64,000 nucleotides of DNA from Aplectana chamaeleonis (GCA_029168955.1 JAPDOI010000362.1:124001-188000); one strand, 5' to 3'. Positions 24,119-36,400 are shown, counted from the first letter of the stretch. Numbers and translations are program-made. Notes: generated by a model not told the origin, from the letters alone.

Positions 24119-25465
24119 ATAAATGATTGGACGGAGGCCCTTGGCAAGCAGTGCAGTTGCGATATCATTTACTTTGACTTTGCAAAGGCATTTGATCGTG
24201 TCTCGCACTCGAAGCTGCTGTCAAAACTACGAGATCTGAGGTTTCATCCGATATTGATAGAATGGCTCGCCCAATTCTTATCTGGTAGAACGTTTCAGGT
24301 GAGAGTCAAGGATTGCTATTCTGAGCTGAAAAACATAGAGAGCGGGTTGCCGCAGGGGGGGGGGTATTATCACCAATATTGTTTAGTATTTTCACAGCGG
24401 ACATTCCTATCATTTTTCGGGACAAAGCTGTTACGATGAAATTCTATGCGGACGACATAAAACTTTACAAGGTGATTTCTGAACCACTCGACACCCAAGT
24501 GCTACAGGAGGCTATTGACTTGATGGTTGGATGGGCGAAGGAATGGCAGCTGCCCCTCGCGCCACAAAAGACTGTATTCATGCGAGTTCAAGTAAATTCA
24601 GAACCCATGACACATTTCTATACGTGCGATGGCCTTGCGCTCCCAGCGGTTGAATCTGTTCGAGACCTTGGCTTCCACTATAACAGCAAATTGGATTTCT
24701 CTGAGCATATCAGAATGAAATGTCAGTCGGCTCACAGGCGTATTTTCCAGATTTTCAAGGGAATATCCACAAAAAACAAGCAGGTTTTGCTCCGAGCGTA
24801 CAAGACCTATATAAGGCCAATTGTAGAATCTGGATCAGTAGTTTTCTCTCCGTACACGGAAAAGAATATTGGAGCGCTAGAAAAAGTCCAGAATAGTTTT
24901 ACTCGTAAACTAGTATTCCGTATTGGTGGCTTCTTGAATGCCAAAATACCCAGGGCGCATATAAGAAACAAGTATTTTGTGCTAACTACGCTAGATTCTA
25001 GACGGAAAGTGTTTGACATTTGCATGGTCCACAAGCTTCTCGGGAATACGGGCATATTCAGTCTTAAACCCTATTTTAACTTGGTCGAATCGAGCACTAG
25101 GGGTGAGAGAACGAAAATATTCCTCAGCCGTCCTCTTACCAGTGTGAGGGTGAGATCATTTCCACATCGGGCTGCTAGTTCATATTTGAAAATAACGAAA
25201 AGGGTCCCTGGTACTCTCCCTTTGGGTCAGTTCAGAAGGCAGCTCTCGAGGATTTTACTCTCTTCTGAAATTTAGCATAATAATTTTTTCCCTTTTTCGG
25301 GAGGGATCGGTTTGGCTTTAGTGGTGTTTTTTGTCTCATTTATCGGTCATTTTTTTTCTGTGTTTGTGTGTTTTCTTATTGCTTGCTTTGTATTTTTGAT
25401 TTTTTTTCGCGCATTTGCCTTATGTAAATGTAATGAACATAATCATAAACATAAACATAGCATAT
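24119..25465 (+). pseudogene. 5'-truncated CR1/jockey-like LINE
   Basis: The reading starts inside the RT domain (CDIIYFDFAKAFDRVSHSKL at about 24150-24210) and continues WLAQFLSGRTFQVRV and SGLPQGG. It is then broken at a run of ten G at 24355-24364, where eight would keep the frame. It resumes at 24379 as a 298-residue open frame with LFSIFTADIPIIF-like sequence, MKFYADDIKLYKV, then LGFHYNSKLDFSEH, LRAYKTYIRPIVESGSVVFS, LEKVQNSFTRKLVFRI, ending at 25275. This is the C-terminal half of a non-LTR element. The 3' UTR is T-rich and ends in an ATAAAC-type short repeat at about 25441-25460. The G-run slip may be a sequencing error, but the missing endonuclease and RT N-terminus make the copy dead. 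Confidence 0.88.
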
Positions 25466-27096
25466 AGTACCAAGTTCGCGCCAACCTCCAATAGTGAACT
25501 TGAAAAGTTTTTTCACGATCCATTCCGACGTTACACCCCTGATTATGGCATGGAACTGTTGAGAAGTGAGGACATTTGAAGCAGCTAATCTATGAGCGCA
25601 GAGTGGCATTTACTGCCGTTTGTCGCTTGCGTGTGCCCGAGTATGCTGTGTCTCCTTCTCCCCACATTGTCCCCGTGTCTCTACACTCGCTCCGCACAAG
25701 CAAGAAAGCGAACAAACTAAGTTTGCCTCTGAAGCAGAGGATACCTAGCCATCCCACGGGAGTCACAAATACCTATTCGTCCTCATTTCAGAAAACTACT
25801 TTATACACACGACTGCGCTTTATGCTTTATGTCTTGAACCCCTAAATTGCCGTCAGTGAACACAACGCCCAGCAAAACATTGACATGATATTGCCATATG
25901 TCAATCGTACCCCTCTAATATGTACTAATTGGATTTCACAGTGTACATGGATTCCCCCTTCATTGCCAGGTGTTGATATTGGTGGTTTTCGGTGCTTTTT
26001 TGTGTACAGCCTCCCTTCTATGACTAACTTTTCACCTTTGTTGATCAATTTAACCAAAACTAGAACTGTAGCAAAGTTTATTTTAGATCTCATTAGTCGC
26101 CAGTTTCAAAACCTGACAGAACACTTGCACAATCGCAGGCAGCATTCTTATTCGGAGCAAATGTCACCTAGGTTCATCGCCAGCTCGTTAGGGGTCTAGG
26201 CGACTACCATCTTCTTCCCTACAACGCTCTCGACTACTCCTAACCAATCTTCGTCAAAGCCCGCAACTAGTTGAGCGTATTTTACTAAAGTAGCACGATT
26301 CACTACAGTGGTCTACATGTTGGAGAACCGCAACTTAGTACGAAAGATATGGACATTGCTGGCCATAAAGTCTAGTTCGAACCGGGCAGACGGTGACTAG
26401 ACTAGAGTTTTCCAAAGGTTGTGTCGCAACTACAGTACCGAACATATTCGTTGCAAAAAAAGCGTTTTGCGGCGTTTTTCGTTCTCACGAAGCGCCGCAT
26501 CACCATAACTCTCTTCGAAGTGGACGAAATGAGTTTTTTCAGGTAGCTTCCGTGTTACTCTCGGTGAGGCGAATGTATCGGTATATGTAATGAGCCTTTT
26601 TAACTCCAGTATTTTGTTGAAAAATGCGTATTTCCTACGAAAATTCAAATTGACCCCGGGTCAAAACGTGACAGATTTCTGCTATCATGACCGTTTGATC
26701 ACTTCATTACGAGAAGTTTAGAGGTGCGAGTATGTCATTTTCAATAAACTTCTGCGGGGGAGTCGATCATTCGTAACACCATCGTATGGTACTCAATGGA
26801 AGCAATTCAGAAATGACTTCAGAATTGAAATTGGACCACTTTAAATCTAGTTATATCGTTGCGGCGCTTTGTGAGCACAAAAACTTTGCAATACGCTTTC
26901 TTTGCAAAGAAGATGCTCGATACCGTAATCTGCCGTTTTATGTATTCTGTTCTCTTGTTTTATTTATTCTCCAGTCGCCATAAAATTTCCCGTTCTCAAA
27001 GTTCCCAAGATAACTCCCATCCAGCACATTCGCACAAATATCAAAACCACCGTTTGGGACAGTGAGGGAGCAAAGAATTGTGCTATCTTTGAGCTT
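25466..27096. other. Intergenic, no gene recognised
   Basis: Only short conflicting ORFs occur. An 83-residue minus ORF (25842-26093) and a 104-residue plus ORF (25885-26199) overlap antiparallel and show no family motif. Confidence 0.4.
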
Positions 27097-27350
27097 CATA
27101 CAGGCCATCAAACGGCCAATGTCTCACCGTCGACTGCGTACCACGCGCTGCGCGACCGCACGTGCGTCGGAAGCAGACGAGTTTCGGCTGCCGCGCGGCT
27201 GCCGAAACGTCGCGCGGCGGCCGAAACGTCGCGCGGCGGCCAAAACTCGTCGCGCGGCGGCCAAAACCCGTCTGCTTCCGATGCGCGTGCGGTCGCGCAG
27301 CGCGTGGTACGCAGTCGACGGTGAGACATTGGCCGTTTCATGGCCTGTAC
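27097..27350. repeat. GC-rich fold-back element with internal tandem repeat
   Basis: Arms at about 27097-27190 and 27268-27350 pair over some 85 bp, with the shared block ACCACGCGCTGCGCGACCGC and tips GGCCATCAAACGGCCAATG / CATTGGCCGTTTCATGGCC. The loop (27185-27268) contains three tandem copies of an approximately 20-bp unit built on GTCGCGCGGCGGCC. Local GC is far above the AT-rich surroundings. ORFs in four frames (27062-27424 and others) arise from the palindrome and are not genes. Confidence 0.85.
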
Positions 27351-27744
27351 ATAAGGTTTCACAATACAGTACAATGAAGGCTGCAAAATTTATTGAAAGT
27401 TTCGAAAGTTTCAAAAGTTTCTAGAATGAAACTTTCCAAAAAGCGATAAACCAGTTCTTCTCGAAGGTGAGCTTTTGGCGAGTAGCGCCTTTATCAACTT
27501 CTATTAGAGCGAACCTCAGAAGGCAGCTTGCGCGTGAACTGAGAAAACAGTTTATGCTTCTGAGGTTTGTTTTGATAGGTAGCTTGGTATTCCCTGCTAC
27601 GAACAGTCACCAATACAAAGTGGGAGATGTCGCAGCACGCATTTATGAAAAATATACGATTCCGGCTCTATATTACTTCATAAAAGTTGTTTGAGGTGCT
27701 GATCATGGGTCTGTATTTTACTTACTGTCTCGCCTTGTCTTACA
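27351..27744. repeat. Repeat segment shared with about 48305-48420
   Basis: GAGGCTGCAAAA-TTTATTG-followed by a TTTCAAAAGT block at about 27370-27420 and TGGCGCCTTTAT-like sequence at about 27483 recur at about 48308-48420. This suggests one end of an interspersed repeat. No coding content is evident. Confidence 0.5.
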
Positions 27745-29170
27745 TTCCCGATTCGAAATGGTGTGCGACAAGGACGTGTTTCATCTCCTTTGCCGTTTGA
27801 TGCAATAGTTGACGCTATCACGCGGAAAGTTTTCAATGACCGGCAAGGACTCCAATTTGGTGATAATCATTTCTTAACCGACCTAATGTTCGCTGACGAC
27901 AGCGCTGTTCTTGCTAACAATGATGGCGAGGCTACCGACATTCTGCAGTAATGGGTAACCAGCTGCAGTCAACCTACACGATGCCCAGATTGAGCAAACA
28001 GGATTGTGTCAAGTACCTTGGCTCCGTCATTAAACAAAGCAAGATTGCCTCAGCAGCTGAAGTTCTTAGCAGGATTGGTCAAGCTGCTTCTGCCTTTGGA
28101 GCACTACAGTGGTGCTTATGGAGGCGTCCAAACGTAGCCATTGGAACGAGAATGAGGATCTACAGTTCGCTTGTCGTGCCAGTTTTGCTGTATGGAGCTG
28201 AGACGTGGACACTGGTGAAATCGGATCTTCCGAAACTCGAAGTTTTTCAAATGCGATGTCTCCGACGGATCCTTCGCGTGTCCTTACGCGACCATTTCAC
28301 AAATGAGACTATTCGCTTACGTTGCGAGGACCAACCCACGATCGGATGCGAAGTCAGAAAGCGTAGGTTGCGCTGGTTTGGTCATGTTTGCCGCATGCCA
28401 ATAAAACGTATGCCTCACCAGTTGCTCTTCAGACATCGATCGGTGGAATGGAAAGTGCAGCGATCGGAGCCCAGAAAGACTTGGATTAAAGGCAGGGTTC
28501 ACGATAAAAAATGTGTTTCAGTTTCCCCAGGAATGGGTAGTGGAAGGGCACACTGTAACGTTGACGTCGAAAGAACGCATAAAAACGAGCCACGAAGAGC
28601 CCCAAAAGAGCTCGAAGTTGCAACTTCGAGCGCATTGAAAACCCCAAAAGCGCATCACACGCCCACCGACGTGAACAAATGAATGCTCGAGATCGTGAGA
28701 TGAGCGATGATTTCCAATCATTAGCCCCGTTCTTCCCTTCATTCTCAGCTTCTCTCTTTACTCAGGTCAGCTCGCATACATTGGCTGCAAAAGACGGAAG
28801 TTACAAGCCTCGGACAACTCGTCCACCATGTTTTCTTAGCTCATATTTTGAGGGACCATAACTCCGTTCCCAGAAGGTCTTGTACGATTTCAGAGACATC
28901 ATTGGAATCAGTATGGAGCCGTTTTCAAGATAGGCGGGGAAACAGAGAAACGATTTTTATCGTGAACACTGCCTTTAAGCAAGTTGGAGATGATTTGGTG
29001 AGACGCAGACTGTCTGTGGCTGGTGCTATACTGATGGCACTGAATCGCTCTGCGTGAAAGCAGTTGTTCGTGATGCACATCTCCCCATGGCACCCACAGC
29101 GGCGGGCTGGCTCCGACGTCAGCCTCGGCAGGCCATCAGATAATGGAACCGCAAGGTAAGGTAAGGTACT
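27745..29170 (+). pseudogene. RTE-like LINE fragment split by a MITE
   Basis: The segment begins at a GVRQG motif (27759) followed by FNDRQGLQFGDNH and LMFADDSAVLANND (FADD replaces YADD). A stop and deletion lie near 27950. The next frame (27951 on) reads RLSKQDCVKYLGSVI, MRIYSSLVVPVLLYGAETWT, KLEVFQMRCLRRILRV and RWFGHVCRMP, the usual C-terminus of RTE-like RT proteins. A TTAA MITE (28486-28978) interrupts the codon row ...TWIK. After it, KQVGDDLVRRRLSV continues in the same frame once one TTAA copy is discounted. The end carries a (GGTAA)n tail at 29153-29170. Confidence 0.85.
28486..28978. mobile_element. TTAA MITE inserted in a LINE ORF
   Basis: TTAAAGGCAGGGTTCACG at 28486 and its inverted end CGTGAACACTGCCTTTAA at 28975-28978 delimit 493 bp with TTAA at both edges. 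It shares internal sequence with the MITE at 5166-6578. Because the LINE codon row resumes exactly after it, TTAA is shown to be the duplicated target. Confidence 0.9.
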
Positions 29171-29469
29171 GTCTCGCCACTCCGCCCAATCTTTTTTTCT
29201 ACCGTTGATGAATGCGACCCGAAGAAATTGTGTGGACGAAACGAAAGTTTAGACGATTTCCGGAAAGTCTCTTGTTGTTTTGGCTCAAAACTTCTCTTTG
29301 AAGATCATTTGTGGTGTTGAACACAAACCTGTGATCCGATTTCCAATTCTTAGACATAAAGTTGAGAATGAGAAAATGAAAGTGGTTTTCAGCACTAGCA
29401 ATGACTCTGAAAACTATGTTTCTCTTATGTGGTAGGCCTGTCAACTCACAGCATTCCAGCCATACCTTA

Positions 29470-29790
29470 CACAACTTACATCTACCCTAATCCTCTTTTG
29501 AGAAAGCCAATCAGGTTTTCTGTTTGGAAGGCTAAACTCGTTGGTCGCGGGCAACGAACGCAAGCCACTGTATCACACTGGCATGGCACTGTCAGGTGTT
29601 GAAAAAACATCATGAACCCACATAGAACGCATTCTATCCGTTCAGAATAGAGTAAACAAGTCTGATCCATTGTCCGATATCAATATTGGTGATTGCCACG
29701 GCTTTTTATACACAAAACCTGGCCGCCGAACTGACACGCTTTCGACTGACTGTTTTATGGGCACTACAGATATGCATAAGGCTCCAAGTT
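29470..29790. repeat. Interspersed repeat, copy 1 (partner 52970-53260)
   Basis: A run beginning CCTCTTTTGAGAA and passing TCATGAACCCACA and CAATATTGGTGATTGCC to GAACTGACACGCT matches 52990-53250 at moderate identity, with landmarks in the same order and orientation. Both copies contain CTTTTTATACA at the same place, which looks like a TATA element. Minus-strand reading gives parallel short ORFs sharing CKCDTV/CQCDTV and LKRGL. Coding versus non-coding cannot be settled here. Confidence 0.55.
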
Positions 29791-30779
29791 TGGGATAGGA
29801 TGACATAACCTTACGCTTCAACAAATCTGAGGCTCCTCCCGTGGCCGAAGCCCGGCCACAGTTTGTCGAAAGAGTAGAATGAGTCCGCCTGGCTCAGGTC
29901 TGCTCCCCTTCAGTCGACAACCATGCGCGACATAAGACCCCGGGACACATCCGGACGCAGCGGGTGTATTTTTTTCAGACAAAAACAGCCCACTACCCGC
30001 CGGCCAAGTCGGCCTAGTCGACTTCGTGCGGCCCCAAATTTATAGGCATGGCACAGCGCCCCACTTCCGGCGGAAAGAGAGGCTTTCCCGTCTTTCCGCG
30101 GAGTGTCGGCGAGCAGTCGGCTATTCCTGGGGGTCATCGAACACTCATTCAACGATTCTCACTTTGGAATCATCATGGCTTCACATACTATGTAGAGTGG
30201 AGCCAGCGACCAATTTCTGAGCAGAAAACGCTGTGTTGAGACTCTTCAAAACCCGTGCTGTGTGCGAAGCTGGCCTTGGGCCTGTCACCAGGGCCAAGGG
30301 AACCACTGTCCGTTATTGGCATCTGCGAATGGGAAGGCTGCAAGAAGCAGTGAGTGCAGGAAGCTTACCAGTAAAAGCTCACCCCTTACTTGTCAAGAGC
30401 AGTTTAAAATGAAATTTCCAAGACCGTATTTTTCAAATTTTGTTTTAACAGACCTTTACTTAAAGGGTGATTTTTAAATGTGTCGCAAACTGCTTTAGGA
30501 CTGTCTTCTGTCAGTTATCAGATTAGCCGTAAGGCGGTGGCAGAAGGGCCGCAGAGTGCGTGTTCACCGTGTACGTGCAGTCAACGAAACTTCGCTGCCG
30601 ACCGCCCGCTACCGATCTATTGGCCTTCCGCGGGAAGGGTTACGGGACGTCGGCTAGAGGTACCGCGGGATATGCGATGTCTCTATCTGAGTTCTGTTGT
30701 CTATGCGTGCGAAAGGTCAATAGTGACCGGGTAAGCTACGAACGGAAGCAAACATACTCATAAGGTGCACTTTTTTTGC

Positions 30780-31020
30780 ATCTTCTTTGCCACCTTTCTG
30801 ATACGTATCGAGCTGGTTGGTCTCCGTCGATCGACCACCTTTGACGGGGATCTAACAACCTACGCAAGCGCCACGTCGGCGAGACTCTGACGCAAAATGT
30901 TTAACGTTGGCACACTACGCTCAATCGCTGGGGCATGCAGCACATCCGAGGACGGTGAGGGGTTAATAATGTTACTGATAATATCAAAGATAGTCGCTGA
31001 AGCAACGATGCCGCCAAAAG
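30780..31020. repeat. Segment paralogous to about 53380-53490
   Basis: GCTCAATCGCTGGGGCATGC (30918 on), then ATCCGAGGACGG-GAGGGGTTAA and ACTGATAAT, recur at 53412-53480 as CTCAATCGCTTGCGCATGCA, ATCCGAGAACGGCGAAGG and ACTGATAAT. It follows the 29470/52970 repeat in both places, so both probably belong to one older duplicated block. Confidence 0.5.
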
Positions 31021-31227
31021 CGGCAGGTCGGCATCTATGGCTGTTTTGGAGTGAGCTCGATAACAAATGTTAACGAGGCAATCCTCCAGAGCCACTGGAC
31101 GCTACGACTCCGAGCTCTCCATGGACGCTGCCTAAGGTTAAATCAGAAGGATAACAATGTGTGGGTCGCAATGAGAAGTAATCGTGAGTCATCCTCAGTT
31201 GTTTAGATCAGCATCCAACCGGGTAGG
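31021..31227. other. No recognisable feature
   Basis: Nothing supportable was found between the duplicated block and the next fold-back element. Confidence 0.4.
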
Positions 31228-31562
31228 GTACAGATTTATTCGGCTAACGTTTTGGCGTCTTCGCCATCTTCGGAGCCTGGAAAGTTGAGAGCATTCGGGG
31301 AACTATTAGATCAAGCGTCATTTCATCATTGGAAAGTAGGACCGCCCACGGCGCAGAGCGGTAAGGAAAAACAAACGAATCATAGACTGTGAGCCGAGGA
31401 GCTTTGAGCTTCGCGTCGTGAGGGGTCTTGCTAATCACCGAATGAGAATCTGCAGGATGAGATGACGCTTGATCGAATAGTTCACCTCAAATGCTCTCAA
31501 AATTCTAGGTTTCGGAGATGGCGAAGGCACCGAAAGGCCAGCCAAACAAATCTGCACCATAA
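31228..31562. repeat. Fold-back element
   Basis: Arms of about 100 bp lie at 31228-31325 and 31458-31562. Matched blocks are TTCGCCATCT / AGATGGCGAA, GAGAGCATT / AATGCTCTC and GATCAAGCGTCAT / ATGACGCTTGATC. A 130-bp spacer separates them. There is no transposase. Confidence 0.8.
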
Positions 31563-32530
31563 ATGTTTGGAAGCAGCACAAGACAAGTGCCAAAAAACGT
31601 TGTTAATGTTGAGGGTTATTGAAAGCCGTACATGGACAGTCTTGAAGAGAATATGTTACAAATAAAAACCGGTTTATCTAAAGGAATCTAATCACTATTC
31701 AAATAAATACATAAGCACAAATAAGGCCCACTATTATCAGCAACACAGCTCAGGCAAACAGGTCGCATTCACAAGACATGCGGGCCTGCTACGTAGTTTG
31801 AAGGCAAGGCTCTGTCACATTTTGACTTTTCGGAAGTTTATGCTAGGTAGGTCGACCTGGACTAAGTGAACACTATAAAGAAGCTTTGTAGGCTTCGAGC
31901 CGTTACTCATGAAGAGAATGGTCTGTGAGGATAGAAATGCGGTATCCACAGCATAATCAGGCTAATGAAATATCGAAGTTTATACGGCATGAAGGTGGTC
32001 GTGTTGCCGCTAATCGGCGGGGACATTGCACTGCCGGCATCCATGGCGCTGAAGGAGAGCGATTTCAACCGCGCGCGTGAAGAAAGTGCGGAAAACGGCT
32101 GAAGGAACAACGAGCGCACTTTTGTTACACAATCGCAAAGTGAAATGGCTGAAATATCTTGAAGGAGACCGCTCTATCTGCGATTTTTGCACGTTCCCTG
32201 AATTAGCCTGTGACCTGCACTGTTATTCAGACGGTGATCTCAAAGTTCGAGTTCTTAGGGCGAATATGAGTGGAAAATTGGGTTCAATCTAAAGTGACCA
32301 AATAGTATTATTGAGGAAACACAATACCTCGGACTGTGTGCTATCAAAGAGCTGCTACCACGGTAGCAGGCTCTGAACACACCCAGCGTTGTATCCGGAA
32401 AGCAGAGCGGCTGGAATTTGAACTTACGGTGATTTTCAGTTGTCACTACGAAGCATAGTGGACGGTATTGGGCTGCACTCCGGGCCACATCGCAAGCGCT
32501 GACTGGCGCGTACAAGGCCGCGTTGGAGAC
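31563..32530. other. Intergenic, no gene recognised
   Basis: Short ORFs in both strands (for example 32077-32292) have no known motif. No repeats were noticed. Confidence 0.4.
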
Positions 32531-33115
32531 TTAAGGGCACTGCTCACGACAGACTTCGTTCTTGAGTTTCAAATGACAAACAATGGTGGAAGCTCTCAGA
32601 AGCAGAACAGTGCTAAAAAACGGATTCGGAAGCCTTCTCAGAAATAAAAAATCGTTTTGAAGATTATCACGGGGGCAAGGCCGGCCTCCTTGGGTTTAGT
32701 CGTTGTAATCAACAGCGACACGACTCTATCACTACCACACTTTGACCTGCGATCATCAGCAGTGGTTTTATTGAATTAGGCGATGGACTGGGCAGATTTA
32801 TGGCTAACGAAGGTTTCCAGATGTTTCTGACAACTAATTCTTAAATCTAATGTACATTCCAGTAAAAAAACAGTGCCAATGATCGCAGGTCAAAGCGTTG
32901 CAGTGATAGAGCAATGTTGGTGTCGATGACAACAACTAGATCCCAGAAGACCGCCTCTGCCCACTGCGTAATCTCGAAACCCGATTTTTTTCCTCTGGGA
33001 AAACTATCGAACCCGTTTTGTCAACACTGTTCTGCTTCTGAGGGCGTATGCCATTGTTTTTTCAGAGAAAACTCGTGGACGAAGTTTATTGTGAACAGCG
33101 CCTCTATCGCGATGC
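32531..33115. mobile_element. Diverged TTAA MITE upstream of a CAP gene
   Basis: TTAAGGGCACTGCTCACGAC at 32531 and the inverted, decayed end ATTGTGAACAGCGCCTCTA at about 33113 mark the element. Internal blocks (GGCCGGCCTCCTTGGGTTTA, GACCTGCGATCATC, ACTCGTGGACGAAGTTTAT) match the MITE at 56342-56772. It ends about 340 bp before the ATG of the CAP gene at 33453. Confidence 0.75.
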
Positions 33116-33410
33116 AACATAGGAATGAATGCGGAGTCAACGGTGATCAGACCACTTTTTGAGCGCGGTCTTCTCCAAATGGACTCACGGTTGGTACGCC
33201 TTGTATAAGTTGAATGTGGTTGATGGAATCTGAACACACACACACACACAAACTTACAAACCGCGAGAGGTTTTCGGTGTTGACACGCTTCGAGAGGGCT
33301 CATATGATAAGTTTCGTTCTCACAGATTGGAACTGCGTGGAGACTAGAATGCCTCGTTGGGCGGGACCAGGCATTATATCAGACAAAGGTTGGACGTCAC
33401 GAAGGCACCA

Positions 33411-33420
33411 ATATATAAGG
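33411..33420 (+). promoter_or_regulatory. Core promoter (TATA) of the intact CAP gene
   Basis: ATATATAAGG ends 33 nt before the ATG at 33453. The upstream region from about 33262 is conserved with that of the third CAP copy (from 58268). It includes TTGGGCGGGAC (33358 and 58376) and GACAAAGGTTGGACGTCACG (33382), against GACAAAGGCTGAACGTCATG at 58401. The conserved blocks are candidates for shared regulatory sites. Confidence 0.65.
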
Positions 33421-33452
33421 TTAGTGCCTCGGTACATTCGCAGGCAATCATC

Positions 33453-36400
33453 ATGTGGATCTCTCATGTACTAGGATTGTTATCCACTCTAGCGGTGAGT
33501 TCCTACATGATTTCTTTTAATCCTGAATCAGAACAGATATCCGATATCTGAAGGCGATACGCATCTGCGAGTCATCCTTCGATTGCAACGGAACAAATCT
33601 GACTCCTAACCAACGACAAAGATTTTTGGAGACTCACAACAATCTCCGCGAAACTGTTGCCACTGGCCAGCAGATGGATGGAGGAATGACGCCAGCAGCA
33701 TTGCCCAAAAGTAGCCAGATGTACCAAATGGTGCGTTCTTTCAAGCTATAAGCACTACCTCAGGACAGCCACCATGCTGAAAGTGGGGTATTTCTTGCAA
33801 GAAAAACGACAAACTTCGTGCTCTACTTATGTAATGAGGCTGCACTTGCGGCAACGAAGCCTGAGTCTCAAATAGGGCAGAATAGGCTCGAGCTGTTTAT
33901 ACTAGTAGGTGTGCAAGTCGCAAGGTGCACTGCAAAAAGACCACCTCGCAACGTGCTACAGACGCTTTGATCCGTGGTCCTCTGCTCACACAAAAACAAC
34001 AGAAGGCCTGTTGTAGTGCAAGCACAGATTAAAAGCTTGTTATTAGACATCGGCGTAAGTCCCACCAAGATTCCTTATTGCGAAACCCTACTTGCGTGAC
34101 AAGCCGTCTTTACCGCGGAAATTTTACATCCGTTGTGCAGACGCAACTTAACCTGATCTAGGATTGGGATTGCGATCTTGAAGAGATGGCTAAGAAGCTT
34201 GTACATAACTGCCCTGTAACTGCCGGAAAGCCACCGAGTGGAAAAGGGTTGAACTTTGCGACGTAAGCCTAACAGTATAGATATGTGGCACCATTACAGA
34301 CATAACCTTAGACAATACGCTAACACTTCAGAAGTGCGGCTGGCAAACGTTTCCCCATTGAAGATGCCTTGAAACAGGCCACAGAGCTTCTCACGACAGC
34401 AAAAACTGAATGGGCAACGGTCGCACCGGATAACAAATTTGCCGACCAAGCTGAATTAACTAAAGTCCTGCCGTTTGCTAACGTGAGTTACCATGCCAAA
34501 AATAGGCATCAGAGACTGAGAACTATTCTATTTCCGGTCCCGTTCTAGATGGTTCAAGGGCTCACCACAGCAGTAGGATGTTACGACGAATTGTGTGGTG
34601 ACCCGACCAATCCAACTCTAGGAGCAGCAGCCTGTGTGTACAGCTTGCCGTAAGTTTCATCATTCGGCGTTATATGTCTGAAAAGAAGAGCCCACTGCAA
34701 CTTGTTGGAGACTTTCCTTTTTAAGTTACCTTATGTTATTGTCAAGTCCGGTCTTTAGGGTGAAGCCTTGTTTTCTCAACTTGTACTTTTCTAAGGCCTG
34801 CACTAGCTCAGGGCTCAACTCCATTACATATGTGGTTAGGAATCCTTCATTTTAAGCATGAAGAAAAAATATTGCGATCAACTGTGCAAACTCAGAGATA
34901 AGATTAAACGCGCCATCATTATTGCACCCCTTCTCACTATTGTGCCCGAGTGGAAAGCGCCCGGCAGAGTAGATCCCAATGCTTGACCTTTTTCAGGTCT
35001 TTGCGTATGATTTATTACTCCAAACGTGAGGTTCATCAACCTTGCACCATAGTACTCCACGCTCTCATTAATCTTGGAACGAATATGCACATTCAGAAAT
35101 GTCGAAGTCAACAAGAAAGTTTACCAAAATACGGCCAAGTCGTGTTCGACGAATGCCGGATGCACGAAAATTGAGCCAGCAAAGTGTGAAGGATCACTTT
35201 GTGTTCTTGGAGCATCATCATCAGCGACAGCAACAACAACTCCAGGTAATTTTCAGATTATTATCTCCTTGATCAGAGATGGTATACCTGACAGAACAAC
35301 CTCGCTTAAAGGCAGCAGGTACGCTCAAAAAAGGTGTCGATTTTATGTGATAAATCGAAGGTTTGAAGCTAGTAGCATGGAAAAACTAACGAAAAAAAAA
35401 CGATGAAAACTGCAAGCAAATACAGGAATAACGACTTTTTTTGTTATGGGGTAAAATTGGCCGAGTTATGCTCGAACGGTTGAAATAGCTAACCTTAACG
35501 ATAAAACGGTCAGAATAGCGAAGCCGATAGAATCTTACAGTCTACTATAGAACGCTCCCCTCGATGGAAGCTTCGAAAACCAGCCGAAGTGACCGTATTC
35601 GTGTATCGAAGGGGCGGGGTTGGAAACTCATGGGCTTGGCTGACGAAAATTTTTGACTCAAATTTAGTAGTTTTCACCCCTTTTGTTTTCACCCGTTTTT
35701 GACGCTTCCATCGGAGTGAGCGTTCTACTAGGGGCCTAACGACTCAAGTAGCGTAGTTATCTCAACAACTTTTTCGAGCGTATCCGCTGCCTTTAATAAC
35801 CGATTGAGACCTCTGAATTCCTAGTCTTACTCACGAGCGCTGAGCCATTGGAGTAGATTGTTTGCAGTGTGGGAGACCTCAACGATGTCCCTCATTTTCT
35901 TCGATGGTCTGGTGAAAAGAGCAAGGGTGAATGCCATTTTTGCACGGTGCACTTGTGCTGGCTGCAGTATTTCCCCTTCACACCGAATCCAGTCGTGTCG
36001 GCCTATGGGGGCGCTAGGCCTTTTTTCATAATTCTGCTGCCCTTGCCTCAATCGACGGCTTCATTATCTTAATGGCAGCAATTAGTTCAGTCGAAGCGTC
36101 TGGCGTTTTAGTTACTTCGCTTTGACTCCAATCGTCTCCTTCTCCACCAATCGTTGGCCATGGTGGTGGTCTTTTTCGGCCTGCCAGCCGATCACGATCA
36201 CTTTGGCTGGAAGCAAATGTTTGCTCCCGAGGCAGCTTATTCACAGTCTCGACAGAAACATCTGCTCATCTAACGCGTCGCGTCACTCGACGGCGGGAGC
36301 GCCCAATCGAGTTCTGGGGCGGCATGCACGTACGCGACGGGTTACGTTGGGGTTAGACACGGTTTGGGGAATTGGCACGTTTGATGATAGCAGCGCGAGG

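Noticed and set aside
27062..27424. Overlapping Arg/Ala-rich ORFs on both strands
   Set aside because: They are produced by the GC-rich palindrome, and near-identical peptides appear on both strands because of the inverted repeat.
33233..33249. CA dinucleotide run as a regulatory Z-DNA site
   Set aside because: Only about eight repeats; ordinary microsatellite with nothing to link it to function.
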